Assembly: GCA_007130415.1 (NCBI GenBank)
Contig: SLSN01000013.1
Span: 1 to 14,240, forward strand
Direction: 5' to 3'
Length of the DNA stretch: 14,240 bases
DNA from: Patescibacteria group bacterium
Lineage (GTDB): Bacteria > Patescibacteriota > Dojkabacteria > SC72 > T1SED10-24
Of the stretch, positions 1 to 6,560 are shown piece by piece. Position 1 is the stretch's first letter; the number at the start of each line of letters is the position of its first letter. Both the position numbers and the translations under genes were made by a program. Under the pieces are notes generated by a model. That model saw nothing but the letters and a program-made list of their open reading frames with translations. It did not search any database and was not told where the DNA came from.

Positions 1-533
1 AAAATACTTTGTAAAGCAAAACCAACAGCTAAACCAGCAAGTCCCATACCTCCAAGAAGAACGGAAATTTGAACTCCTAAATTCTGTAGTAATATTAGTA
101 AGGCAGCTCCCCAAATAACAACTTTCGTTAGTTGAGTTATAAATCCTTTAATAATAACTCCCGAATCACTTTCACCTTTTCTTTCTTTAAAAATGTGGTT
201 TTTTATAATATATTCCGTAATCTTCTGAACCGCTTTGGTAACATAATAAATAAGCAAAATTAGAGTAACCCAATTTATAATCTTCACTAATAAGTCAGGT
301 AATTCCAAAATTTGACTTGCAGCCCAAACACTAATCATAAAATAAAAAACAGGGCTGATATTTATTATAGAGTCAACCAATATCTCATCAGCTTGAGTTT
401 TCGTCCTATCACATAGATTTCGCAGACGACCTAAGACTATTGTTCGAAACAAATATAAGGCCACAAAAATAAACACAAAGACTATCAAAGCCTGTAGCCT
501 TTCATCCATTTCAATTTCCCAAAAATTTTCCAT
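1..533 (-). CDS. MscS-family mechanosensitive ion channel, N-terminal part (runs off window)
   Basis: This small-conductance mechanosensitive channel of the inner membrane would open under membrane tension to release solutes. The reverse strand from an ATG at 533 reads 177 codons without a stop to the left edge. Predicted TM segments lie at about residues 13-35, 60-78 and 85-102, and a pore-lining TM3 begins near 135. The TM3 signature is clear at about 151-175: NLGVQISVLLGG followed by MGLAGLAVGFALQ, the Gly/Ala-packed helix of MscS pores. The beta domain and C-terminus lie outside the window. A promoter with -10 TAGAAT sits exactly 6 nt upstream of the ATG (see promoter entry), so the start is well supported and the mRNA is probably leaderless. 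It is divergent from the DUF6485 gene. Family assignment is firm; the physiological role is inferred. Confidence 0.88.
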   Translation of the reverse strand, partial: MENFWEIEMDERLQALIVFVFIFVALYLFRTIVLGRLRNLCDRTKTQADEILVDSIINISPVFYFMISVWAASQILELPDLLVKIINWVTLILLIYYVTKAVQKITEYIIKNHIFKERKGESDSGVIIKGFITQLTKVVIWGAALLILLQNLGVQISVLLGGMGLAGLAVGFALQSI

Positions 534-539
534 ACGTTC

Positions 540-568
540 ATTCTAGTACATTTTTTCTTTCATGCCAA
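540..568 (-). promoter_or_regulatory. Sigma70-type promoter of mscS-like gene, predicted leaderless
   Basis: On the minus strand, TTGGCA (563-568, 5 of 6 to TTGACA) is followed by a 17-nt spacer and TAGAAT (540-545, 5 of 6 to TATAAT). Exactly 6 nt (GAACGT) separate the -10 from the ATG at 533, placing the transcription start at or next to the A of the start codon. The -35 overlaps the upstream-most ATG (562) of the divergent DUF6485 gene, which argues that the latter starts further downstream. Confidence 0.6.
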
Positions 569-789
569 ATGTTTTTATGATAAGATTGCAAGATATGAAA
601 TGTCAATTACAAAAAAACATCGCTAATTGCCCTTGCACATACGACGGATGCCCGAGAAAAGGAATCTGTTGTGAATGCATAGAGCATCATTTGCAAAAAA
701 AACAGTTACCTGCCTGTTGTTTCTCAAAAGAAGCAGAAAGTACATACGATAGGTCTTTTGAAAAATTCATAGAAGAAAATTCCAAATAA
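562..789 (+). CDS. DUF6485-family small cysteine-rich protein
   Basis: A 75-residue soluble protein with nine cysteines and two adjacent histidines. The core CPCTYDGCPRKGICCECIEH (residues 23-42), then LPACCF (49-54) and STYDRSFEKFI (60-70), matches what I recall of the DUF6485 family (bacterial proteins of about 65 residues, function unknown). The Cys/His pattern suggests metal binding, which is inference. The true start is uncertain. ATG 562 gives the longest form, but its first bases overlap the -35 of the divergent mscS promoter. ATG 595 would give 64 residues starting M-K-C, closer to the family's length. No Shine-Dalgarno sequence precedes either ATG. The gene ends 19 nt before uppS and is probably co-transcribed with it. 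Confidence 0.82.
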   Translation: MPNVFMIRLQDMKCQLQKNIANCPCTYDGCPRKGICCECIEHHLQKKQLPACCFSKEAESTYDRSFEKFIEENSK

Positions 790-808
790 ATTATTAAATC
801 TATTTCTA

Positions 809-1495
809 ATGTCTACTATTAATCATTTAGGTATCATAATGGATGGTAATAGACGATGGGCTAAAAATAACGGGTTATTACCACAACAAGGCCATCAAAA
901 AGGATATAACAAACTTTTAGAAGTTGGACAATGGTGTTTGGACAAAAATATAAAAATATTAACCGTTTATGCTTTTTCCACAGAAAATTGGAAACGCAGT
1001 GAAAAAGAAGTTGGGTTCTTAATGAAATTGCTTAAAAAAGCACTAACTGAAGAAGTTGATAAGTTCAATAAGGAAGGGATTAGAATAAAATTTTTAGGCA
1101 CAAGGGAGAAATTAAGTAAAGACTTAATTAAAAGTATTGAAAATATAGAGGAAATAACAAAAAATAATAAAAACGGAGTTATTAACCTATGTTTTAATTA
1201 CGGAGGTCGTTTAGAGATAGTGGAAGCTGTAAAGGAGATTGTTAAAAAAGGTTTTAAACCAGAAGAAGTTACAGAAGAATTAATAACCCAGAATACATGG
1301 ATGGGCGACATTGGAGATCCAGAATTAATAATTAGAACCTCTGGAGAAAAAAGACTCTCGGGATTTTTAACATGGCAATCAGTTTACAGCGAATTCTATT
1401 TCACAAACATTCACTGGCCAGATTTTTCAAAGCAAGAGTTAGACAAAGCAATAAAAGACTTTGAAAATAGAAATAGAAAGTTTGGTGGCAATTAA
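809..1495 (+). CDS. uppS: Undecaprenyl diphosphate synthase (cis-prenyltransferase)
   Basis: Condenses isopentenyl diphosphate onto a prenyl diphosphate in cis to make the C55 carrier lipid used for peptidoglycan and other envelope glycans; acts at the cytoplasmic face of the membrane. At 228 aa it is slightly shorter than the E. coli enzyme (about 250). The conserved regions appear in order: IIMDGNRRWAK at 9-19 (D12 is the catalytic Asp; R replaces the usual second G of DGNGRWA), GHQKGY at 28-33, FSTENWKRSEKEV at about 56-68, NLCFNYGGR at about 126-134, and PELIIRTSGEKRLSGF with WQ and YSEFYF near 171-199, which binds the diphosphate. The ATG at 809 is the first Met before the catalytic motif and has no evident Shine-Dalgarno. 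It is followed after 2 nt by the U32 gene. No other isoprenoid gene is in the window, so the substrate source cannot be seen. Confidence 0.95.
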   Translation: MSTINHLGIIMDGNRRWAKNNGLLPQQGHQKGYNKLLEVGQWCLDKNIKILTVYAFSTENWKRSEKEVGFLMKLLKKALTEEVDKFNKEGIRIKFLGTREKLSKDLIKSIENIEEITKNNKNGVINLCFNYGGRLEIVEAVKEIVKKGFKPEEVTEELITQNTWMGDIGDPELIIRTSGEKRLSGFLTWQSVYSEFYFTNIHWPDFSKQELDKAIKDFENRNRKFGGN

Positions 1496-1497
1496 TC

Positions 1498-2760
1498 ATG
1501 AAAATATCTCAAAAAGCAAAATCTTTTAAACTACTTGCCCCCGCAGGTGACTGGGAGTGTTTAAGGGCTGCAGTTCAAGCAGGAGCCAACTGCGTTTATC
1601 TTGGAATCAGCAATTTCAATATGCGTAGCACTGGAGCTAAAAATTTTGAGATTAAAGATTTAAAAAAAATATCTAAGTACTGCCAATCAAACAATGTAGA
1701 AACTTATCTCACTGTAAACACCGTTCTTTACAACTCTGATTTGAAAAAGATGCAAAAAATCATTAAAAGTGCAAAAGATGCAGATTTTAATGGAGTAATA
1801 GTTTCTGATTTTGCAGCCATACAATACGCCCAAGAAATAAAAATACCAATGTGTATTTCTACACAGCTATCAGTCTCTAATATCGAATCTGTCCGTTTTT
1901 TTTCAAAATACTCAGACAGAATAATTCTAGCCAGAGAACTTAATTTAGAACAAATAAAAGAAATTGTTGAACAAATAAAAAAAGAAAGTATTACTGGACC
2001 AAATGAAAAACTTGTGGAAATTGAAATTTTTGGCCATGGAGCTCTATGTGTTGCAGTGAGCGGAAGATGCAATATGAGTTTGTATTGCTACAACAGTTCA
2101 GCAAATAGGGGAGAATGCACACAAGTTTGTAGAAGAGCGTATAAAGTAGAGGATCTCGAAACTGGACAAGAACTTAAAATCGACAACAATTATATAATGA
2201 GCCCCAAGGATCTTTGCACAATAGGTTTTCTTGACAAAATTATAGATTCTGGAGTAAAAGTTTTAAAAATAGAAGGTCGAGGCAGACCTCCGGAATATGT
2301 AGACACTGTAATTAGAGCATATAGAAAAGCTATTGATGCGATAGAAAAAGAGACTTACTCGAAAAAATTAATCAAAGAGTTAAATAAAGAGTTAGAAACA
2401 GTTTTTAACAGAGAGTTAAGCACAGGACTGTATATGGGAAGAAATTACGATGAATGGGCAAAAGGTCCTGGTAATCAAGCAAAAACAAAAAGAGTTTTTG
2501 TTGGAAAAGTTTTACATTACTTTTCTAAAAAGAAAATAGCTTTGATTGAAATTACTGCAAATGTGAAATTAAAAGAAGGAGAGGAATGTTTAATAACAGG
2601 TAAAACTACCGGACTTTTGAGATTTAAATTAGATAATATGGTTATCAACGACAAGGTAGTAAAAACCGCTGAACAAAAAGAACAATTCACTATTAAAGTA
2701 CCCCAAAAGGTTAGAAAAAATGACAATGTTTTTCTAAATAAAACTAGCCAAAATTTTTGA
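1498..2760 (+). CDS. U32 family protein, TrhP/YegQ-like (putative tRNA 5-hydroxyuridine synthase or peptidase)
   Basis: A 420-residue U32 family protein. The N-terminal half looks like a TIM barrel: LLAPAGDWECLRAAVQAGA at 12-30, then VYLGISNFNMR. The U32 signature EIFGHGALCVAVSGRCNMS lies at 176-194, followed by NRGECTQVCR at 203-212. C184, C191, C207 (or C211) and C240 have a spacing resembling the four cysteines that hold a 4Fe-4S cluster in UbiU/UbiV-type U32 proteins. The C-terminal stretch (about 330-415) resembles the small beta domain of E. coli YegQ/TrhP (453 aa), which makes 5-hydroxyuridine at tRNA position 34 using prephenate; other family members were named collagenase-like peptidases. 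It starts 2 nt after uppS, so translational coupling is likely. Family is firm; the TrhP role rather than RlhA or peptidase is inferred from length and the single U32 module. Confidence 0.87.
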   Translation: MKISQKAKSFKLLAPAGDWECLRAAVQAGANCVYLGISNFNMRSTGAKNFEIKDLKKISKYCQSNNVETYLTVNTVLYNSDLKKMQKIIKSAKDADFNGVIVSDFAAIQYAQEIKIPMCISTQLSVSNIESVRFFSKYSDRIILARELNLEQIKEIVEQIKKESITGPNEKLVEIEIFGHGALCVAVSGRCNMSLYCYNSSANRGECTQVCRRAYKVEDLETGQELKIDNNYIMSPKDLCTIGFLDKIIDSGVKVLKIEGRGRPPEYVDTVIRAYRKAIDAIEKETYSKKLIKELNKELETVFNRELSTGLYMGRNYDEWAKGPGNQAKTKRVFVGKVLHYFSKKKIALIEITANVKLKEGEECLITGKTTGLLRFKLDNMVINDKVVKTAEQKEQFTIKVPQKVRKNDNVFLNKTSQNF

Positions 2761-2838
2761 CTTGTGCTAGTCTAAAATATCCAAAGATAAAAAACAGTAA
2801 AATCATTTACTTCTATCTAGTATATAAGAACCTGTTTT

Positions 2839-3138
2839 ATGCTATTTTGTGGAGCATTTAGTAAACCCGTTCGTCTAGAAATAAAAGAAAGAGCGAACGA
2901 GAGAAGTGAGTTAAGTGGGGAAAATGGCAGACCTTTGGTTTGTGCGCACATTATGCACAGAGGGCATAAAAAAGGACGGTACAATTATTCAGAAAACGGC
3001 CTCTTGGTTACCGATATAGAGCACTTAGCCCATCATAAACTTTTTGAACAAAATCCCAGAAGAATAGGTTTAAATAAAGAACAAAACAATGAAATAATAT
3101 CTATCTTAATCAGAAATATAAATGAAAGTTCCAATTAA
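2839..3138 (+). CDS. Small HNH-like protein (putative mini HNH nuclease)
   Basis: 99 residues, not firmly recognised. The centre has an HNH-like layout: GRPLVCAHIMHRGH at 30-43 (H37 as first catalytic-type His), SENGLLV at 51-57 (N53), and DIEHLAHHKLF at 59-69 (H62, H65, H66). The SGENG-R-PL segment (26-33) sits where HNH proteins often have a CxxC zinc knuckle, but no such pair exists here, so this would be a zinc-free or degenerate version. Residues 10-24 are a charged helix. The C-terminus (79-95) looks helical. A TATATA element at about 2820-2825 lies 13 nt upstream of the ATG, consistent with its own promoter and a very short leader. It lies 78 nt after the U32 gene and overlaps the convergent 3135-3812 gene by 4 nt. 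It could also be a remnant of a larger nuclease. Confidence 0.55.
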   Translation: MLFCGAFSKPVRLEIKERANERSELSGENGRPLVCAHIMHRGHKKGRYNYSENGLLVTDIEHLAHHKLFEQNPRRIGLNKEQNNEIISILIRNINESSN

Positions 3139-3812
3139 TTAGCCTGGGTCGGCACCATGCCTTTAAAATCTAAACCTTCGCTTGTTAATTTAACCTCATC
3201 AATACGAAATGTATCATCCATTGTCGCAATCCTATCATTGGCCAAATTAACAATGGCCTCCTCTGCCATGTTTTTAAGATTTGACGGGATATTAAAACTT
3301 CCAACCTTCAAATCATAAATTTCCCCAGAGATTGTATTCTCCGTGCCCTTCTGAACGTTACCAGAAAGATAGATTGGATAACTTCTTCCTTGATATGTAA
3401 TCATTGTTGTTAATTCACCCATATCTTCACTAAATCTAATCTGTGAATTATTTATACCAGCGAAAGAAAGACTCTCGTTTGCATAATCAAAAGCCGCAGA
3501 AGCCTGAGCATCTGTGATTACCAAATCAACATCATGTGGTTCACTAAATTCCAACGGCTCACAATCTAAACAAAGCTTTTCTGCTTCAACATCAATACCA
3601 ATGTTTTGGATTAAATCTTCGTAATCCTGAGGTGAATAGGCTACTCCAAGATCCTCTGCCTCAACCATTCCAGTAATTTGCCTGTAAGTCAAAAATGCGA
3701 AACCTCCTACCAGTAACAAAAAAACAAGAAGGGTGATCAAAATAATTTTGCCTGTTTTGGATTTTTTAGGTTCTCTAACATATTCCTGACTATCTTGAAT
3801 TCTTTCTTCCAT
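3135..3812 (-). CDS. Single-pass membrane-anchored extracytoplasmic protein, hypothetical
   Basis: 225 residues. A charged cytoplasmic N-terminus (1-21) is followed by one TM helix (about 22-44, very hydrophobic) and an external domain of about 180 residues. Two cysteines (LCLDC, near 81-84) could form a disulfide. The external part alternates beta-like segments; its end, FRIDEVKLTSEGLDFKGMV, resembles the way DUF2993/LmeA-like or YpmS-like lipid-binding domains close, but I would not assign it to either. No enzyme motif is visible. Its -10 (TATAAT on the minus strand, 3829-3834) is one arm of a palindrome shared with dut; the predicted leader is about 10 nt without a Shine-Dalgarno. Its stop codon overlaps that of the convergent HNH-like gene. 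Confidence 0.72.
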   Translation of the reverse strand: MEERIQDSQEYVREPKKSKTGKIILITLLVFLLLVGGFAFLTYRQITGMVEAEDLGVAYSPQDYEDLIQNIGIDVEAEKLCLDCEPLEFSEPHDVDLVITDAQASAAFDYANESLSFAGINNSQIRFSEDMGELTTMITYQGRSYPIYLSGNVQKGTENTISGEIYDLKVGSFNIPSNLKNMAEEAIVNLANDRIATMDDTFRIDEVKLTSEGLDFKGMVPTQAN

Positions 3813-3828
3813 AAAAATATTTTAAAAA

Positions 3829-3847
3829 ATTATACATACTGTATAAT
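3829..3847. promoter_or_regulatory. Palindromic bidirectional -10 element between 3812 gene and dut
   Basis: A perfect inverted repeat, ATTATACA-TAC-TGTATAAT. The right arm gives TATAAT on the plus strand (3842-3847), pointing to dut with a leader of about 40 nt. The left arm gives TATAAT on the minus strand (3829-3834), pointing to the membrane protein with a leader of about 10 nt. It may be a symmetric divergent promoter, an operator, or both. No convincing -35 hexamer at 17 nt is seen on either side. Confidence 0.55.
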
Positions 3848-3893
3848 ATAACAAATCCTGTAAAAATTACAGATAAAATTTAAAGATTTTCAA

Positions 3894-4355
3894 ATGGGCA
3901 GAATAGAAAAAAAGGTTTACATAGAATTGTGCAACAAAAATGCTTTCATTCCCAAATATGCAGACGATGATGATGCTGGAGCAGACGTTGCACTATGTGA
4001 AGATATTAAAATCAAGCCAAATGAGACAAAATTAATTAATCTTGGTTTCAAAGTTGCAATACCACAAGGATTTGAATTGCAAATAAGACCTAGAAGTGGA
4101 CTCTCATACAAAACATCCCTCAGGATACCAAACTCACCAGGAACAATAGATACAAATTTTCGGGACGAATTAAAAATCATCTTACACAATATTGGAGAAG
4201 AAACCTTAAGCTTTAAAAAAGGCGATAGAATCGCACAATTAATATTGAACGAAGTTCCAAAAGCAACATTCATTGAAATTAAAGACATAGAAGAAATAAA
4301 AGGGAATAGAGGAGGAGGTATCGGAAGTTCTAAATTAAACAATAATGGGAAATAA
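3894..4355 (+). CDS. dut: dUTP diphosphatase (dUTPase)
   Basis: Hydrolyses dUTP to dUMP and diphosphate, keeping uracil out of DNA and supplying dUMP for dTMP synthesis; normally a cytoplasmic homotrimer. At 153 aa it has the usual length. Motif I is DAGADV (27-32), motif II RPRSGLSYK (65-73), motif III PGTIDTNFRDE (82-92) with catalytic D86, motif IV GDRIAQLIL (110-118), and motif V GNRGGGIGSS (137-146). Oddities: the motif III Tyr that stacks on the deoxyribose is Phe (F89), and motif V is one residue shorter than the usual RGxGGFGST, with Ile in place of Phe. Because motif V closes over the nucleotide of a neighbouring subunit, kinetics may differ. The stop overlaps the next start by one base (TAATG), indicating coupling. 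A thymidine-kinase-like gene lies just beyond on the other strand. Confidence 0.92.
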   Translation: MGRIEKKVYIELCNKNAFIPKYADDDDAGADVALCEDIKIKPNETKLINLGFKVAIPQGFELQIRPRSGLSYKTSLRIPNSPGTIDTNFRDELKIILHNIGEETLSFKKGDRIAQLILNEVPKATFIEIKDIEEIKGNRGGGIGSSKLNNNGK

Positions 4356-4720
4356 TGGAAGATGAATATCTTTTAGATATGATTCATGAATGGGCAGGAG
4401 AATTTTCCCAAGAGCAAATACAAGAAAGCTTAGATCAAATTGATATTTCAAGGGAAAATATAGAGAAGCTAAATAAGAAGAAAGACTGTGCATACAAAAG
4501 AGGCTCCATCAGAGTAGAATTAAAAAAAATACTAGAAGAATTACCAAAAGAAGTAAAAGTTCTTGCATATACAAAAGACACATACGCCTCCAGAGCGAAG
4601 AAAGAGGACGATATAATAAGGGTTTGGCACCAAAAAGATTTAGACAATTATTGTGAAAAATTAGAAGAATTGTTTACTTCGAAAGCCTTAGACATTACGT
4701 TCCCTAGAAGATGGGAATGA
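4355..4720 (+). CDS. Hypothetical protein, paralogue of the 6561-6875 product
   Basis: 121 residues, no family recognised. It is highly charged and probably soluble, with helices predicted at about 3-40 and 51-63. Residues 56-105 align with residues 48-100 of the protein encoded at 6561-6875. Shared positions include KILE-x-LP-x-x-V, a later Leu, an Arg (R80), a Trp (W91), a Tyr 8 residues after it (Y99) and the KL at 102-103, with one two-residue gap. Its start overlaps the dut stop (TAATG), so it is made together with dUTPase. Its last 33 nt overlap the 3' end of the convergent thymidine-kinase-like gene. The function is unknown; position hints at nucleotide metabolism, but the paralogue sits beside an MBL hydrolase instead. 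Confidence 0.72.
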   Translation: MEDEYLLDMIHEWAGEFSQEQIQESLDQIDISRENIEKLNKKKDCAYKRGSIRVELKKILEELPKEVKVLAYTKDTYASRAKKEDDIIRVWHQKDLDNYCEKLEELFTSKALDITFPRRWE

Positions 4721-5626
4721 TTGTCTTTCTAGCTTCCCAAACAGCAAATTTTGTTTCAAAACCATCTTTTTAGAAGGACAAAGTATTGAATCAAGCAGTT
4801 CTTCATTACCTTTTAATATCGAAACTGCTGTATGCTCATACATTGCTGGAGTATAATGAACAATATGCGTTTTTTCCTTGGAAACAACCAAAGGTAAAAG
4901 TCCAAAATCTAAAACCCAATTATTATTTATCCTAAGGTATCGAACAGTATTTCGACCTAGAGGTTCTTGTTCACAAAAACCTGGTACAAATGAAAAACAT
5001 TCTTCAATCTGAGCATTTTTAAGAATTTTTGAGCCCTCTTCAAAAGCTGGCAAGAGTTTTCCTAAATAACTACTACTTAGACCTGTTAATATCAACTTCT
5101 TATCATTTGCAAAACACATTTCTTGTAAATCTTCTATTATTTTTACATCTAAAAAAGAAAATTCATCTAACAAAATCACATCTACTTCACTTTCACTTAA
5201 ATTCTCAATCGTCTTTTTATACTCGGTAAGATGCCCAAATCTCTTTGCAGATTTTTTCTGAGAACCTCTGTAGGATCTCGCTGTAATATAGTCCTCTCCT
5301 ACGACATCCGCTATCAACATTTCAACTCTTTTACCCTCCCTTTCAAATTTTTCACAAAGTAAAAAAGATAATGTTGTCTTACCACCAAACATACCACTAG
5401 ACAAAATTAAACACTGGGGGAAATTCTCAAATATTTCTTCTGATTTTTTAGAGTAAATTTCACAATGCCTTTGAGTATAATAATCTAATTTCTCCTTAGA
5501 TACATCAAAGTTTTCCCTATACAACACCTCCGAATAGTCTTTTTCTAGTATAGAATATATTTCCAAAATCTTTTCATCAGTATTTTCCAGCAAAACATCT
5601 CTAAGCGAACCTTTTGGCTTCTTCAT
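4688..5626 (-). CDS. Thymidine kinase-like P-loop ATPase with extra N-terminal domain
   Basis: 312 residues, far longer than typical type II thymidine kinases (about 190-230). Residues 1-70 are a charged helical extension without a recognised family. A P-loop, SGMFGGKTT (77-85), matches the kinase's GxMFSGKT form. ARSYRG with RFGH (116-132) occupies the place of the DxRY...H segment. VILLDEFSFLD (150-160) is Walker B, with E155 at the catalytic base position; the usual Gln of DExQF is Ser. LILTGLSSSYLGKLLP (178-193) matches the VIVAGLDxDF segment. The zinc lobe is altered: C210 and C218 are seven residues apart instead of CxxC, and the second CxxC/H pair is not apparent near the YTPAMYEH region (about 266-273). 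It may phosphorylate thymidine or another deoxynucleoside. It lies 18 nt after a membrane protein gene and converges on the dut operon with a 33-nt overlap. Confidence 0.68.
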   Translation of the reverse strand: MKKPKGSLRDVLLENTDEKILEIYSILEKDYSEVLYRENFDVSKEKLDYYTQRHCEIYSKKSEEIFENFPQCLILSSGMFGGKTTLSFLLCEKFEREGKRVEMLIADVVGEDYITARSYRGSQKKSAKRFGHLTEYKKTIENLSESEVDVILLDEFSFLDVKIIEDLQEMCFANDKKLILTGLSSSYLGKLLPAFEEGSKILKNAQIEECFSFVPGFCEQEPLGRNTVRYLRINNNWVLDFGLLPLVVSKEKTHIVHYTPAMYEHTAVSILKGNEELLDSILCPSKKMVLKQNLLFGKLERQSFPSSRERNV

Positions 5627-5644
5627 ATCAAATACAAGGATTTT

Positions 5645-6142
5645 TTATTTAATATTCTTTAAACCTTCGTCTAAAGCTAATCTAAAAAGATATTCAAAAA
5701 CTTCTGGATCTAAAGTATACACAATCGCAAAAGAAGTGAAAAATATAACAGCAGCGAGCCATTTAGTATAAACACCCCAAGTTTTTGTAAACAAAATTAT
5801 TGATAAAATAGCTATAATTGTAGGACCAACAACTTTAATATCACCCAATGGTACCCAATAACCACCTATTTGCTGTCTTTCTGCACCAAGAAATTCTGCA
5901 ACATTAAAATTTACACCAAACGCTATAAATATCAACTGTAAAAATAAAATAGCGACTAATATAATTGAGGCCGCTTTAGTAGATTTACCTTCAGTTCTGT
6001 AAGCTTCATAAATAGCCGCTGGAAAAAGGAACAATACTATAATTACAGGGGAAGAAAAAATAAGACCAAAAATTATACCCAAAAGAGCAAAAATGGTTGC
6101 ACCGGTACAAATATGAGGAGCATACTTAGTAGGTTTAGCCAT
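5645..6142 (-). CDS. Multi-pass membrane protein, hypothetical
   Basis: 165 residues with four or five hydrophobic helices (about 12-30, 31-47, 57-78, 103-118 and 126-144). Short charged loops lie between them, including a YRTEGKSTK loop at about 48-56 and an ERQQIGGYW loop at 88-96. No transporter or enzyme motif was recognised. It is the first gene of a two-gene minus-strand operon; the thymidine-kinase-like gene follows after 18 nt. Whether it carries nucleosides is open: nothing in the sequence shows it. A minus-strand TATAAT (6177-6182) overlaps the -10 of the divergent 6204 gene and would give a leader of roughly 28 nt. Confidence 0.7.
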   Translation of the reverse strand: MAKPTKYAPHICTGATIFALLGIIFGLIFSSPVIIVLFLFPAAIYEAYRTEGKSTKAASIILVAILFLQLIFIAFGVNFNVAEFLGAERQQIGGYWVPLGDIKVVGPTIIAILSIILFTKTWGVYTKWLAAVIFFTSFAIVYTLDPEVFEYLFRLALDEGLKNIK

Positions 6143-6169
6143 AATATAGTTTTTTAAGAAAATGAACTA

Positions 6170-6182
6170 TGTTATTATTATA
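6170..6182. promoter_or_regulatory. Overlapping divergent -10 elements between 6142 and 6204 genes
   Basis: Plus strand: extended -10 TGTTATTAT (6170-6178), placing a start near 6185 and a leader of about 19 nt before ATG 6204. Minus strand: TATAAT (6177-6182), directed at the gene starting at 6142. The two hexamers share two base pairs, so the polymerase sites exclude one another. This is the second such divergent arrangement in the window. Confidence 0.45.
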
Positions 6183-6203
6183 CAAACTTAATCAAAAGTC
6201 AAA

Positions 6204-6554
6204 ATGGAAAACGAAAACAAAAACTCTGGAGAAAACTTAACAGAAGAACATTTTGAAAGAATATTAAGCGATTTGGAAGGGGAAACTCCAAAAGTCGCAA
6301 AAGAGTTATATCCCGATGATTTGGAAGAACAAGAGAATTTTACAGAGAATATTTATAAAGCTGCCATGCTTATGGGAGGGGGGAAAGATTCAGATTTGGT
6401 CGAAAAAGAAGGTGATCTTAATACAAAACAAATTAAAAGGATATTAGAAAATCCAAAAGAAGAGGGTAAGAGGGTTGCAAAAGAGCTTTATCCCAAGGAT
6501 AAAGCTAAACAAAAAGATTTTTTAGATTATGTCCTTGAAAATTTTGAAGCGTAA
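6204..6554 (+). CDS. Hypothetical acidic protein with tandem 42-residue repeat
   Basis: 116 residues with no known family. Residues 12-53 and 72-113 are a gap-free internal duplication with a 60-residue period. Both copies contain R-I-L near the start, VAKELYP (31-37 and 91-97), then D, Q and F at the same offsets. 15 of 42 positions are identical by eye, including all seven of VAKELYP. Each copy looks like two helices joined at the YP turn. The linker (54-71) contains GGGKDSD but is not a P-loop. No TM or signal is seen. It is first in a plus-strand run, 6 nt before the 6561 gene, and probably co-transcribed through the MBL hydrolase. The conserved core may be a small binding module; function is unknown. 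Confidence 0.68.
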   Translation: MENENKNSGENLTEEHFERILSDLEGETPKVAKELYPDDLEEQENFTENIYKAAMLMGGGKDSDLVEKEGDLNTKQIKRILENPKEEGKRVAKELYPKDKAKQKDFLDYVLENFEA

Positions 6555-6560
6555 GGCACT

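Noticed and set aside
1728-2072. 114-aa open frame on the minus strand
   Set aside because: It lies entirely inside the U32 gene on the opposite strand, has no recognisable motif, and its amino-acid pattern is a reverse shadow of the U32 sequence.
2868-2899. Inverted repeat CGTTCG...CGAACG
   Set aside because: Six bp arms 20 nt apart within the HNH-like ORF; could easily arise by chance or from codon choice.
3917-4342. 141-aa open frame on the minus strand
   Set aside because: It lies inside dut, whose motifs leave no doubt which strand codes. AT-rich codon use creates the shadow.
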